From NCBI GenBank assembly GCA_017450705.1, contig JAFSTC010000033.1, forward strand, positions 1-40,397: a stretch of 40,397 nucleotides of DNA, given 5' to 3'. Below the pieces are notes generated by a model. It did not search any database. It was not told the DNA's origin and worked only from the letters and a program-made list of their open reading frames with translations. Each line of letters starts with the position of its first letter. Within the stretch, counting starts at the first letter, position 1. Of the stretch, positions 1 through 9,089 are shown one piece after another. Source of the stretch: Lentisphaeria bacterium. GTDB taxonomy: Bacteria > Verrucomicrobiota > Lentisphaeria > Victivallales > Victivallaceae. Made by a program: the position numbers and the translations under genes.

Positions 1-477
1 CACGTGACCGCCAAGGATCTGGGGACCGGCAAGGAACAGCAGATCACAATCACCGCCTCCAGCGGTCTCTCCGACAGCGAGATCGAGCGCATGGTCAACG
101 AGGCCAAGGCCCACGAGGCCGAGGACAAGAGCGCCAAGGACAAGATCGAGACGAAAAACCACGCCGACTCCATGGTCTATCAGCTGGAAAAGCAGATCAA
201 GGAGCTGGGCGACAAGGTCCCCGCCGACGTGAAGTCCCAGCTGGACGGCAAGATCGCAGCCCTCAAGGACGCCATCAAGGCCGACGACACCGAGGCCATG
301 AAGGCCAAAATGAAGGACCTCGAGGAGACCGCGATGAAGATGGGCGAAGCGGTGTACGCTGCCCAGCAGCAGGCTCAGGCCGGCGCGGGAGCGCCCCCGC
401 CGCCCCAGGGCGGTGCGGCCGGAAACGGCGGTTCCAAGCCCGATGACGGCGTGGTCGATGCCGAAGTCGTGGAGTAA
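1..477 (+). CDS. dnaK: Chaperone DnaK (Hsp70), C-terminal part only
   Basis: The reading frame is open from the first base, so the gene is cut by the window edge and only about 158 residues are visible. They match the end of the Hsp70 substrate-binding domain and the helical lid: an ITITASSGLSDSEIERM stretch, then charged helices (EAEDKSAKDKIETKNHADSM) that are very characteristic of DnaK. The tail is Gly/Pro/Ala-rich and ends in DAEVVE, close to the usual acidic DnaK tail. DnaK is the cytoplasmic ATP-dependent chaperone that works with DnaJ and GrpE. The stop lies 57 nt before groES on the same strand, so the three chaperone genes may be co-transcribed. The ATPase domain lies outside the window. 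Confidence 0.95.
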   Translation, partial: HVTAKDLGTGKEQQITITASSGLSDSEIERMVNEAKAHEAEDKSAKDKIETKNHADSMVYQLEKQIKELGDKVPADVKSQLDGKIAALKDAIKADDTEAMKAKMKDLEETAMKMGEAVYAAQQQAQAGAGAPPPPQGGAAGNGGSKPDDGVVDAEVVE

Positions 478-534
478 AAAAAAGAAACAACAACCGGCAC
501 GGAAGTGCAGTCCAAAAATAAAAGGAGATAAAAA

Positions 535-831
535 ATGGCAAAATCCAACATCAAACCGCTGGGCGATCGCGTTCTGCTCGAGATCTGCGAAAACACCGAG
601 GTCATGAAGGGCGGGATCCTCATTCCCGACTCCGCCAAGGAGAAACCCCAGGAATTCAAAGTCATCGCGCTCGGGACCGGCAAGAACGACGACAAGGGCA
701 AGAAGATCCCCTTCGACGTCAAGGTCGGCGACATCGTTCTGACCAGCCGTTACGGCGGGACCGAAGTCAAAGTCGGCGACAAGGAGTACAAGATCGTCAA
801 CCAGGACGACATCCTCGCCGTCGTCGGGTAA
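535..831 (+). CDS. groES: Co-chaperonin GroES (Hsp10)
   Basis: The 98-residue product has the usual Hsp10 length. It carries the conserved N-terminal [10 protein letters not shown] segment, the mobile loop that docks on GroEL (around residues 18-37, with [13 protein letters not shown]), and the C-terminal DDILAVVG end. It forms the seven-membered lid of the GroEL cage. The start is set by a strong Shine-Dalgarno (AAAAGGAGAT) just upstream of the ATG. It is followed 56 nt later by groEL, the standard groESL arrangement. No CIRCE-type inverted repeat is seen in front of it, so heat-shock control, if present, probably acts upstream of dnaK. Confidence 0.98.
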   Translation: MAKSNIKPLGDRVLLEICENTEVMKGGILIPDSAKEKPQEFKVIALGTGKNDDKGKKIPFDVKVGDIVLTSRYGGTEVKVGDKEYKIVNQDDILAVVG

Positions 832-884
832 CTCCCCTCCGGACCAGGTGTGAAGAAAACGAAACTTATTTGAAGGAAAAATAG

Positions 885-2501
<1,617 letters not shown>

Positions 2502-2530
2502 TTCCCGCCCCGGCTCTATCGCCGATCCGA

Positions 2531-2563
2531 CCCCGTTCCCTTTGCCGGGAACGGGGTTTTTTT
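2531..2563 (+). terminator. Rho-independent terminator of groESL
   Basis: Ten perfect base pairs (2531-2540 with 2547-2556), a 6-nt loop and seven T residues, starting 30 nt after the groEL stop. One of the strongest intrinsic terminators in the window. Confidence 0.93.
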
Positions 2564-2584
2564 CGGCCCTTTCGGGGAATGCGC

Positions 2585-2613
2585 TTGAAAAGGGATTGGG
2601 CGTCAAGTATATT
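2585..2613 (+). promoter_or_regulatory. Sigma70-type promoter for the esterase genes
   Basis: TTGAAA (2585-2590), 17 bp, TATATT (2608-2613). It lies between the groEL terminator and the ATG at 2656, giving a short leader of about 35 nt that holds the Shine-Dalgarno. It has the same TATATT -10 box as several other promoters in the window. Confidence 0.7.
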
Positions 2614-2655
2614 ACACTCCGGAAGTTTCCCTTTTTACGAGAGAAGGAGGTCATT

Positions 2656-3819
2656 ATGTCTCGTATGGAAAAATGGCTGGGCGCAGCGTGCGGGATCGCC
2701 GCGGGCGTGTGTGCGTATTGTGCTGACTTCAACGAGGATCCCGCGAAATACTGGAAATTCGAAGAATTGACCAAGGCTCCCGCCTACCGGCCCTCCGGCA
2801 TCGAAGAGTGCAAGGATCCCGATCTGCAGGACATCCTCTTCGACGGCGTTCCCTTCAAGGGAAAACCTGCACCGGTGTTCGCTTATATCGCCTATCCCAA
2901 GACCCCCATGCCCGAGGGCGGTTATCCCGGCGTTCTGCTGATCCACGGCGGCGGCGGAACGGCTTATCCCTATTTCGCCAAGCTGTGGGCCTCCAAGGGA
3001 TTTGCCGTCCTGATGATCGACTGGTACAACTGCCGCCCGCTGAAGCGCGCCGTCGAGAAGCGCGGCCAGAAGCCCAACGCCCCCCTCGAGGGCGGCCGGC
3101 GCAACGACGTTTTGACCAATGTCGCCAACATGGTGCTGGCCCACTCGCTGCTGCGCAGTCTGCCGAATGTCAATCCCGAGAAGACCGTTTATGTGGGCCT
3201 TTCGTGGGGCAGCTGGTACGGGACCGCCGTGACGGCGCTGGACGGACGCTTCAAGGGCGCCGTCGAGATCTACTGCGGCGACATCAATCCCAAGAAGAAT
3301 TTTCTGCTCAACGGCCGTTTCGTCCATGCGGCGAAAGTGCCGATGTACTGGGTGTGCTCCACCAACGACGCCAATGTGACGCTCGACACGCTTCAGGCCT
3401 CCTGGGATGCCTGTCCCAAGCTGGTCACCAAGTCCGTGGTCGTGCGTCTGCCCCACAGTCATGTCGGATTCCGTTTCCCCGCCTGTCACCGCATGGCGCA
3501 TCATTTTGCCGAGGGCGCGCCCGCGCTGCCTGTCGTCGGCAGGATGACCGTGAAGGACGGAAATGCGTCGGCGAAAGTGCTTTCCCGCGGCAAGGGGCTC
3601 ATCAAAACGGTCTTCTGTTACACGACGGACGGCGAAGATGTCCTGCCGAAGAACCGCAAGTGGCAGGAGACCCCGGCGCAGCTCAGCGGCGACGAGCTCT
3701 CCGTCAAACTGCCCGAGGGCATCCGTCAGGGATTTTTCTCGGCCTACGATGAAAAGAGCGGGTTCCGCGACTGCTGCGGTTCCAGCAATGTCGTCAATTT
3801 CCCGGCTCCGGAGAAATAA
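2656..3819 (+). CDS. Alpha/beta hydrolase, acetylxylan-esterase/dienelactone-hydrolase-like
   Basis: A 387-residue alpha/beta hydrolase. The start at 2656 follows AGAAGGAGGT, better than an in-frame start 114 nt upstream that lies inside the groEL terminator. A short hydrophobic stretch after MSRMEK, ending near CAYCADF, could be a signal peptide, so export is possible. Visible catalytic features are an oxyanion segment LLIHGGGGTA (about residue 96), the nucleophile elbow GLSWGS (about residue 182), a candidate acid in CSTNDAN and a candidate base in PHSHVG. The family removes acetyl or other acyl groups from sugars or small esters; the real substrate cannot be read from sequence. It precedes a CE15-like esterase by 28 nt, which suggests work on hemicellulose side groups (inference). 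Confidence 0.8.
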   Translation: MSRMEKWLGAACGIAAGVCAYCADFNEDPAKYWKFEELTKAPAYRPSGIEECKDPDLQDILFDGVPFKGKPAPVFAYIAYPKTPMPEGGYPGVLLIHGGGGTAYPYFAKLWASKGFAVLMIDWYNCRPLKRAVEKRGQKPNAPLEGGRRNDVLTNVANMVLAHSLLRSLPNVNPEKTVYVGLSWGSWYGTAVTALDGRFKGAVEIYCGDINPKKNFLLNGRFVHAAKVPMYWVCSTNDANVTLDTLQASWDACPKLVTKSVVVRLPHSHVGFRFPACHRMAHHFAEGAPALPVVGRMTVKDGNASAKVLSRGKGLIKTVFCYTTDGEDVLPKNRKWQETPAQLSGDELSVKLPEGIRQGFFSAYDEKSGFRDCCGSSNVVNFPAPEK

Positions 3820-3850
3820 GGAGGCCGGCGTTTTTGCCGGAGTTCAGATG
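3818..3850 (+). promoter_or_regulatory. Shine-Dalgarno separated from start codon by a hairpin
   Basis: A strong AAGGAGG (3818-3824) overlaps the stop of the upstream gene. It is followed at once by a 5-bp hairpin, CCGGC (3825-3829) with GCCGG (3836-3840), and then 7 nt before the ATG at 3848. If the hairpin forms, the Shine-Dalgarno is brought to ideal distance. A weaker GGAG (3839-3842) nearer the ATG is the alternative, but it is partly inside the stem. Confidence 0.45.
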
Positions 3851-5215
3851 AAGACATATCCTCACATCGAAGCCGGACGGGCGTTCGCCTCTCAGATCGG
3901 CGACGACGCCGGCCGTTTCCGGGCTCTCGAGTCCCGGATCAGGGCCGAAGCCGTCAATACCGATGAGGCCTTCGTGCCGGAATACACGCTTCCGTCGCCT
4001 CTCGAAGGGCCCGGCGGCAGCCGGGTCGCGACTGCCGCGCAGTGGATGGATCTCCGCCGTCGGGAGGTGATCCGGCTTTATGAGCGGGAGATGTACGGCT
4101 GCATGCCGCCCCGTCCCGACAAAATGACCTTCGAGGTCCTCTCCGCCAAAGAGGGGGCGCTGGGGGGCATCGCCCGCCGCCGGGAGGTGCGCATCACCTG
4201 TGCCATGAACGACGGAAAAAGTTTCTCCTTCGACCTTCTCCTGTACGTGCCGTCGAAGGCGGAGAAGCCGGTCCCGGCGTTTCTTGGACTCAACTTCAAG
4301 GGCAACCACGGCTGCACCCGGGAGGCGGACGTCATGATGACCCCGGCCGCTTTCAACGACGGGAGATTTGCCGACGTCGGGGAGGCCCGGATTTTTTACG
4401 GTGCCGACAACATGCTCAACGTGCGGGATCCCGCCTTTTTCGCTCCGTCGTCGCGGGGGATCCAGGCGGACCGCTGGTGTTTCGAAGAGGTCGTGCGGCG
4501 CGGTTACGCGGCGGCGACCGTGTGCTACGAGGATATTTTTCCCGACAACGTCAACGGCTGGGAGTACAGCTGTCTCGCGCTTTTCGAGGATCTCCGGAGA
4601 CACCGCGGTTCTCACGAAAAGTACACCGCCATCGGCGCCTGGGCGTGGGGACTCTCCCGCGCTCTGGATTATCTGGAGAGCTGTCCCGAGATCGATGCAA
4701 AAAGAGTCTGCGTCCACGGACACTCCCGCCTCGGCAAGACCGCGTTGTGGGCGGGGGCGACGGACAGCCGCTTCGCCATGGTCGTCTCCAACGATTCCGG
4801 ATGCGGCGGCGCGGCGCTCTCCCGGCGGGTGTTCGGCGAGAACTGGCTGGTCATCGTCAACTATTTTCCCCACTGGTTCGTCCGTTCGTCCCGCCGTTTC
4901 ATGGCCGCCGAGGAGACCATGCCCTTCGACCAGCACTTTCTGATCTCGCTCATGGCGCCCCGTCCCGTGGCCGTGGCCAGCGCGACGGAGGATCTCTGGG
5001 CCGATCCCCGGGGCGAGTTCCTCGCCGCGCTGAACGCGAAAGAGGTCTACGGGCTTTTCGGCTCGCAGGGGCTGCCCTGCGGCAAGATGCCCGAACCGGA
5101 TGTTTTCGTCACGGGCGACGTGAGTTACCATCTCCGCACGGGGAAACACAATCAGACTCCGGAGGACTGGGCGCACTATCTTGAGATCGCGGATAAATAT
5201 CTGGCTTCGGTCTGA
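3848..5215 (+). CDS. CE15-like 4-O-methyl-glucuronoyl esterase
   Basis: The 455-residue product matches carbohydrate esterase family 15. It has the nucleophile motif GHSRLGKTALW (about residue 299; family form GCSRxGK), followed by NDSGCGGAALSRR, and a C-terminal histidine in GKHNQTPEDW. An N-terminal LLLYVPS...FLGLNFKGNH stretch is also typical. CE15 enzymes cleave the ester between lignin alcohols and glucuronic acid on xylan. The first 30 residues have no hydrophobic signal segment, so it may act in the cytoplasm on imported fragments. The only credible start is 3848; its unusual ribosome-binding context is listed separately. It lies downstream of another esterase on the same strand, probably in one transcript. 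Confidence 0.85.
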   Translation: MKTYPHIEAGRAFASQIGDDAGRFRALESRIRAEAVNTDEAFVPEYTLPSPLEGPGGSRVATAAQWMDLRRREVIRLYEREMYGCMPPRPDKMTFEVLSAKEGALGGIARRREVRITCAMNDGKSFSFDLLLYVPSKAEKPVPAFLGLNFKGNHGCTREADVMMTPAAFNDGRFADVGEARIFYGADNMLNVRDPAFFAPSSRGIQADRWCFEEVVRRGYAAATVCYEDIFPDNVNGWEYSCLALFEDLRRHRGSHEKYTAIGAWAWGLSRALDYLESCPEIDAKRVCVHGHSRLGKTALWAGATDSRFAMVVSNDSGCGGAALSRRVFGENWLVIVNYFPHWFVRSSRRFMAAEETMPFDQHFLISLMAPRPVAVASATEDLWADPRGEFLAALNAKEVYGLFGSQGLPCGKMPEPDVFVTGDVSYHLRTGKHNQTPEDWAHYLEIADKYLASV

Positions 5216-5248
5216 TCCTCGGAACGCAGGAAAACAGGGAGGAAAATC

Positions 5249-5725
5249 ATGTTGAAGACATTGTGTGTTCTGTTTGGAGTTCTCTTCACAGTCTGCGCAT
5301 TTTCCGGTGAGCGCACGATTTACCGCGATGCCATGGGGCGTCCGGCGGGCACGGCGCGGCAGCAGGGCAACCGGACTTTTTACACCGATGCCATGGGGCG
5401 TCCCGCGGGAACCGCGGTCCAGCAGGGCAGCCGGACGATCTACCGCGATGCCATGGGGCGCCCTGCGGGTACGGCGCGTCAGCAGGGCAACCGGACTTTT
5501 TACACCGATGCCATGGGGCGTCCCGCGGGAACTGCGGTCCAGCAGGGCAACCGGACGGTCTACCGGGACGCCATGGGGCGCCCCGCGGGCAGTGCGACCC
5601 AGCAGGGCAACCGGGTCTTTTACCGCGACGCCATGGGCCGTCCCGCGGGCAGTGCGACCCCGCCGGACAACCGGATCATTTACCGCGACGGCATGGGACG
5701 TCCTGCCGGGAGCGCATTGAAGTAG
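5249..5725 (+). CDS. Secreted protein of seven 20-residue repeats
   Basis: A 158-residue protein with a clear signal peptide (MLKTLCVLFGVLFTVCAFSG). After it come seven tandem 20-residue units with the core YRDAMGRPAGTA and linkers such as RQQGNR. Units 1-2 and 3-4 are nearly the same 40-residue pair, so the array grew partly by duplicating a double unit. Short Tyr-Arg-Asp...Gly-Arg repeats of this kind resemble small beta-flower or beta-propeller-like secreted proteins, but I do not recognise a named family with certainty and propose no activity. The start follows GGGAGG. It lies 33 nt after the CE15-like gene and could share its transcript. No convincing terminator is seen after it. Confidence 0.8.
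   Translation: MLKTLCVLFGVLFTVCAFSGERTIYRDAMGRPAGTARQQGNRTFYTDAMGRPAGTAVQQGSRTIYRDAMGRPAGTARQQGNRTFYTDAMGRPAGTAVQQGNRTVYRDAMGRPAGSATQQGNRVFYRDAMGRPAGSATPPDNRIIYRDGMGRPAGSALK
5309..5725 (+). repeat. Seven 60-bp in-frame tandem repeats
   Basis: Tandem 60-bp units encode the repeat region of the small secreted protein. The block CGATGCCATGGGGCG recurs nearly unchanged in most units. Units 1-2 and 3-4 form a higher-order 120-bp duplication; the last two units have diverged most. Confidence 0.85.
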
Positions 5726-5797
5726 CCTCGTGACCGCAGCGGTCGGGATTGTCCCGGGGGGCTGTGTTAAAAATCGGCAATCATCATCGATCCGGTC

Positions 5798-5825
5798 TTG
5801 AAAAAAGGAGATATCGCGGTATATT
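5798..5825 (+). promoter_or_regulatory. Promoter for the glmS-glmM operon
   Basis: TTGAAA (5798-5803), 16 bp, TATATT (5820-5825), followed by AA. It lies 63 nt upstream of the glmS ATG and leaves a leader of about 55 nt with no strong Shine-Dalgarno. No glmS-ribozyme-like core is recognisable in this short leader. Confidence 0.65.
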
Positions 5826-5888
5826 AACCCGTCGCAATTTTGCACACATTCGATTTCGTTGACAACAAAGCAATCGGGAAAAGAAAAA

Positions 5889-7715
5889 ATGTGTGGAATT
5901 GCAGGATGCACGGGCGGTCTTTCCGCAGGTGCCGTCGTTATCGCCAGTCTGAAGCGTTTGGAGTACCGCGGGTACGATTCCGCGGGGATCACGCTCGGCG
6001 GCTCTCCCCTTCGCACCGTGAAGATTTCAGGAAAGGTCTGTTCTCTGGAGAGGTCTCTCGGACCTGACGACTGCCTTGCGACGTGGGCCATCGCTCATAC
6101 GCGGTGGGCCACTTGCGGCGCTCCGACCGCGGAGAACGCCCATCCCCATCTCAGCGGCGACGGCAGAATCTCCGTCGTACACAACGGCATCATCGAAAAT
6201 TTTGCCGAACTTCGGGAGGAATTGACCGGTTCCGGGCATGTTTTTCTCTCGGAGACGGACAGCGAAGTCATTCCTCACTTGATCGAGGAGTATTATGACG
6301 GCGACCCGCTTCGAAGTACGGCGTCGGCTCTGCGCCGGCTTTCGGGGGCTTTCGGCGTGGCTGCGGTTTTCGAACGGCATCCCGAAACGATCATTTGCGC
6401 CTCCGTCGGCAGTCCGGTCGTGATCGGACTGGATGACGGTCGGACATTCGTCGCCAGCGATGTGCAGGCGCTGGCTCCTTACACCCGTCGCGTCATTCGC
6501 CTGAAGGACGGAGAGATCGCCCGGTTGACGCCTTGCGGCGCGGAGATATTTTCTCTCGCCGATCTCCGGCCGATTCGGCCGGAGATCTCCGATCTTCCCG
6601 TGGAAACATCCGTTGCGGACAAAGGGGGATTTGAACACTTCATGCTCAAGGAGATCATGGAGCAGCCCGAGTGCTGCAGCAACGCCCTGAAGGGCCGTCT
6701 GGACTTCGACCGCGGCACTGCCGTGCTTCCCGGACTGGGATTGTCTCCCCGGGAACTTGCCCGCGTGTCGCGCATCCTCATCGCGGGGTGCGGCAGCAGC
6801 ATCCACGCGGGACTTGCGGGGGCTTACTGCATCGAAGGTCTGGCGGGGATTCCAGTTTCCGTGGAGCAGGCTTCGGAATTCCGCTACCGGAATCCCGTGC
6901 TGGAACCGGAGACGCTGGTGATCGCCCTCAGCCAGTCGGGTGAGACGGCCGATACCGTTGCGGCTGTCCGGGAGGCCAGATCGAAGGGAGCCTGGGTGAC
7001 AGCCGTCTGCAACGTCGAAGCGTCCACCATCGCGCGGGAGGCCGATTCGGTGATCCCGCTGCGCGCCGGACCGGAACTGAGCGTGGCTGCGACAAAGACT
7101 TTTACCTCGCAGCTGGTCGTTCTTTATCTGCTGGCTCTGCTGGCCGGGCGCAATCGGCGGCTTCCCTTCGAGACGGCCTCCCGCCTGCTCCGCGAAGCGG
7201 AGGAGCTTCCTTGTCTGATCCGCGAAGTGCTGGACGAGGCGCCGGCCATCAAGGCTCTTGCCGAAAAATATGTCCGGGCGGAAGACATGTTTTATATCGG
7301 ACGGGGCAATCTTTATCCGGTGGCGCTGGAAGGCGCTCTCAAACTGAAAGAGATCAGTTACGTCCACGCCGAGGGATATCACGCGGCTGAATTGAAACAC
7401 GGTCCCATCGCGCTGCTGGACGAACTTGTCCCCGTTGTCGCTTTGGTCAATCCCGAGGACGAGGGGGAAAAGGTCTGCGGCAACATCCGAGAGTGTCTGG
7501 CGCGGAAGGCTCCGGTCATCGCCGTCGTCGCCGGGAAAGATATGCCCGATGCACTGCCTGTCAGGGACATCATCCGCGTGCCGGCGTGTTCGCGTTTTCT
7601 TCTGCCGGCTGTTGCGGCGGTCGCGCTGCAGCTGTTCGCCTATTTCTTCGCCCGAAGCCGGGGATGCTCCGTCGATCAGCCCCGGAATCTTGCAAAAAGT
7701 GTAACTGTCGAATAA
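5889..7715 (+). CDS. glmS: Glutamine--fructose-6-phosphate aminotransferase (isomerizing)
   Basis: The 608-residue product is full length. The start is chosen so that the protein begins Met-Cys-Gly-Ile-Ala-Gly, leaving the catalytic Cys at position 1 after Met removal. The N-terminal Ntn glutaminase half contains AHTRWATCG and HNGIIENFAELR; the C-terminal half has two SIS isomerase domains with GCGSSIHAG, ALSQSGETADT and a C-terminal AKSVTVE. It makes glucosamine-6-phosphate from fructose-6-phosphate and glutamine, the first committed step to UDP-GlcNAc for peptidoglycan and LPS. glmM follows after 18 nt in the same direction. The Shine-Dalgarno is weak (an A-rich stretch). Confidence 0.97.
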   Translation: MCGIAGCTGGLSAGAVVIASLKRLEYRGYDSAGITLGGSPLRTVKISGKVCSLERSLGPDDCLATWAIAHTRWATCGAPTAENAHPHLSGDGRISVVHNGIIENFAELREELTGSGHVFLSETDSEVIPHLIEEYYDGDPLRSTASALRRLSGAFGVAAVFERHPETIICASVGSPVVIGLDDGRTFVASDVQALAPYTRRVIRLKDGEIARLTPCGAEIFSLADLRPIRPEISDLPVETSVADKGGFEHFMLKEIMEQPECCSNALKGRLDFDRGTAVLPGLGLSPRELARVSRILIAGCGSSIHAGLAGAYCIEGLAGIPVSVEQASEFRYRNPVLEPETLVIALSQSGETADTVAAVREARSKGAWVTAVCNVEASTIAREADSVIPLRAGPELSVAATKTFTSQLVVLYLLALLAGRNRRLPFETASRLLREAEELPCLIREVLDEAPAIKALAEKYVRAEDMFYIGRGNLYPVALEGALKLKEISYVHAEGYHAAELKHGPIALLDELVPVVALVNPEDEGEKVCGNIRECLARKAPVIAVVAGKDMPDALPVRDIIRVPACSRFLLPAVAAVALQLFAYFFARSRGCSVDQPRNLAKSVTVE

Positions 7716-7733
7716 GAAAGGAACATCGATAAA

Positions 7734-9089
7734 ATGACAAAATTGTTTGGAACGGACGGGATTCGCGGCAAAGCCAACCAGTATCCGATCACGCCGGAGA
7801 TCGCCCTGTGGACGGGAAAGGCGATCGCAACGATCTTCAAAGAGAGCGGCCGGTCCAAACCCCGGGCCATCATCGGCAAGGATACCCGGCTTTCGGGATA
7901 CATGCTCGAAACCGCGCTGACCAGCGGATTGGTCAGCATGGGCATGGACGTTTTCGAGATCGGCCCCATGCCGACGCCGGCCATTGCGCATCTGACCCGG
8001 TCCATGTGTGCGGACTGCGGCATCATGATCACGGCCTCTCACAATCCGGCCTCCGACAACGGGATCAAGATTTTCGACGGAGCCGGCTACAAGCTGCCGG
8101 ACGAACTTGAAGACAAAATCGAGGCGGAGGTCTTCCGGATGATCGCCGACCACGCCATGACCGGTCCGGAGGAGATCGGCAAGGCTTTCCGCATCGACGA
8201 CGCCCGGGGGCGGTACATCGAGTTTGCCAAAAGTTCCATCAAAAATCACTCCCTCAACGGCATACGCGCTGTGCTGGACTGCGCCAACGGCGCGGCGTAC
8301 TACATCGCTCCGCTCATTTTCAAAGAATTGGGGGTCGATTTGATCCGTACCGCCACTTCGCCCGACGGTACCAACATCAATGAGAACTGCGGCGCGACCA
8401 GTCCGCAGAACATGGTCCGGCTGGTGAAGGAGTACGGTGCCGACGTGGGGATATCTCTTGACGGCGACGCCGACAGGGTCATTTTCGCCGACCAGTTCGG
8501 AAACATCGTCAACGGCGACAGGATCATCGGATTGTGCGCCCTCGACTACAAGGCCCGCAAGCGGTTGTCGAACGACACCATCGCCGTGACGTGCATGAGC
8601 AACCTCGGTCTCGTCGAGGCCATGACTCAGGCGGGGATCCGTACGGAGATCACCCCCGTGGGTGACAGGTACGTCATCGAAAAAATGCGCGAACTGGACC
8701 TCAACCTCGGCGGAGAACAATCCGGGCATCTGATCTTTCACGATTACGCGACAACCGGAGACGGCATCATTTCCGCTCTGCATGTGCTCCGGCTGATGAA
8801 GCGCAAAAACATGACGCTGAACGCCCTCGCGGGCAGTTTCATGACGGAGTTCCCTCAACTGCTGACCAATATCCCCGTTCAGGAAAAAGTTCCGCTGGAG
8901 GAACTGCCTCTTGTCACCCGTGTGATCGAAGAGGCCGAGGCGGCTCTCGGCAGTTCCGGAAAGATCATGGTCCGTTACTCGGGGACCGAGAAAAAACTCC
9001 GGGTCCTCGTGGAAGCCCGCTCCCGGGAGGAGGCCGAAAAGTGGCACGGACTCATCTGCGACGCCGTGAGAAAGGGGGTCTGCTCATGA
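7734..9089 (+). CDS. glmM: Phosphoglucosamine mutase
   Basis: The 451-residue product has the normal GlmM length and all hallmark motifs: N-terminal LFGTDGIRGKAN, the phosphoserine loop TASHNPASDNGIK (around residue 99), the Mg-binding DGDADR (around residue 244), the sugar-binding GGEQSGH and the C-terminal phosphate loop RYSGTEKKLRV. It converts glucosamine-6-phosphate to glucosamine-1-phosphate, the step after GlmS. The start follows AAAGGA. Its stop overlaps the start of the next gene as ATGA, so that gene is probably translationally coupled. Confidence 0.97.
   Translation: MTKLFGTDGIRGKANQYPITPEIALWTGKAIATIFKESGRSKPRAIIGKDTRLSGYMLETALTSGLVSMGMDVFEIGPMPTPAIAHLTRSMCADCGIMITASHNPASDNGIKIFDGAGYKLPDELEDKIEAEVFRMIADHAMTGPEEIGKAFRIDDARGRYIEFAKSSIKNHSLNGIRAVLDCANGAAYYIAPLIFKELGVDLIRTATSPDGTNINENCGATSPQNMVRLVKEYGADVGISLDGDADRVIFADQFGNIVNGDRIIGLCALDYKARKRLSNDTIAVTCMSNLGLVEAMTQAGIRTEITPVGDRYVIEKMRELDLNLGGEQSGHLIFHDYATTGDGIISALHVLRLMKRKNMTLNALAGSFMTEFPQLLTNIPVQEKVPLEELPLVTRVIEEAEAALGSSGKIMVRYSGTEKKLRVLVEARSREEAEKWHGLICDAVRKGVCS

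Noticed and set aside
3794-6091. 765-codon minus-strand frame over the CE15-like and repeat genes
   Set aside because: Its repeated VALL/RRTRRAPHG text is only the reverse reading of the 60-bp repeats.
6027-9047. 1006-codon minus-strand open frame opposite glmS and glmM
   Set aside because: Both plus-strand genes are unmistakable and full length; the antisense product resembles no protein.
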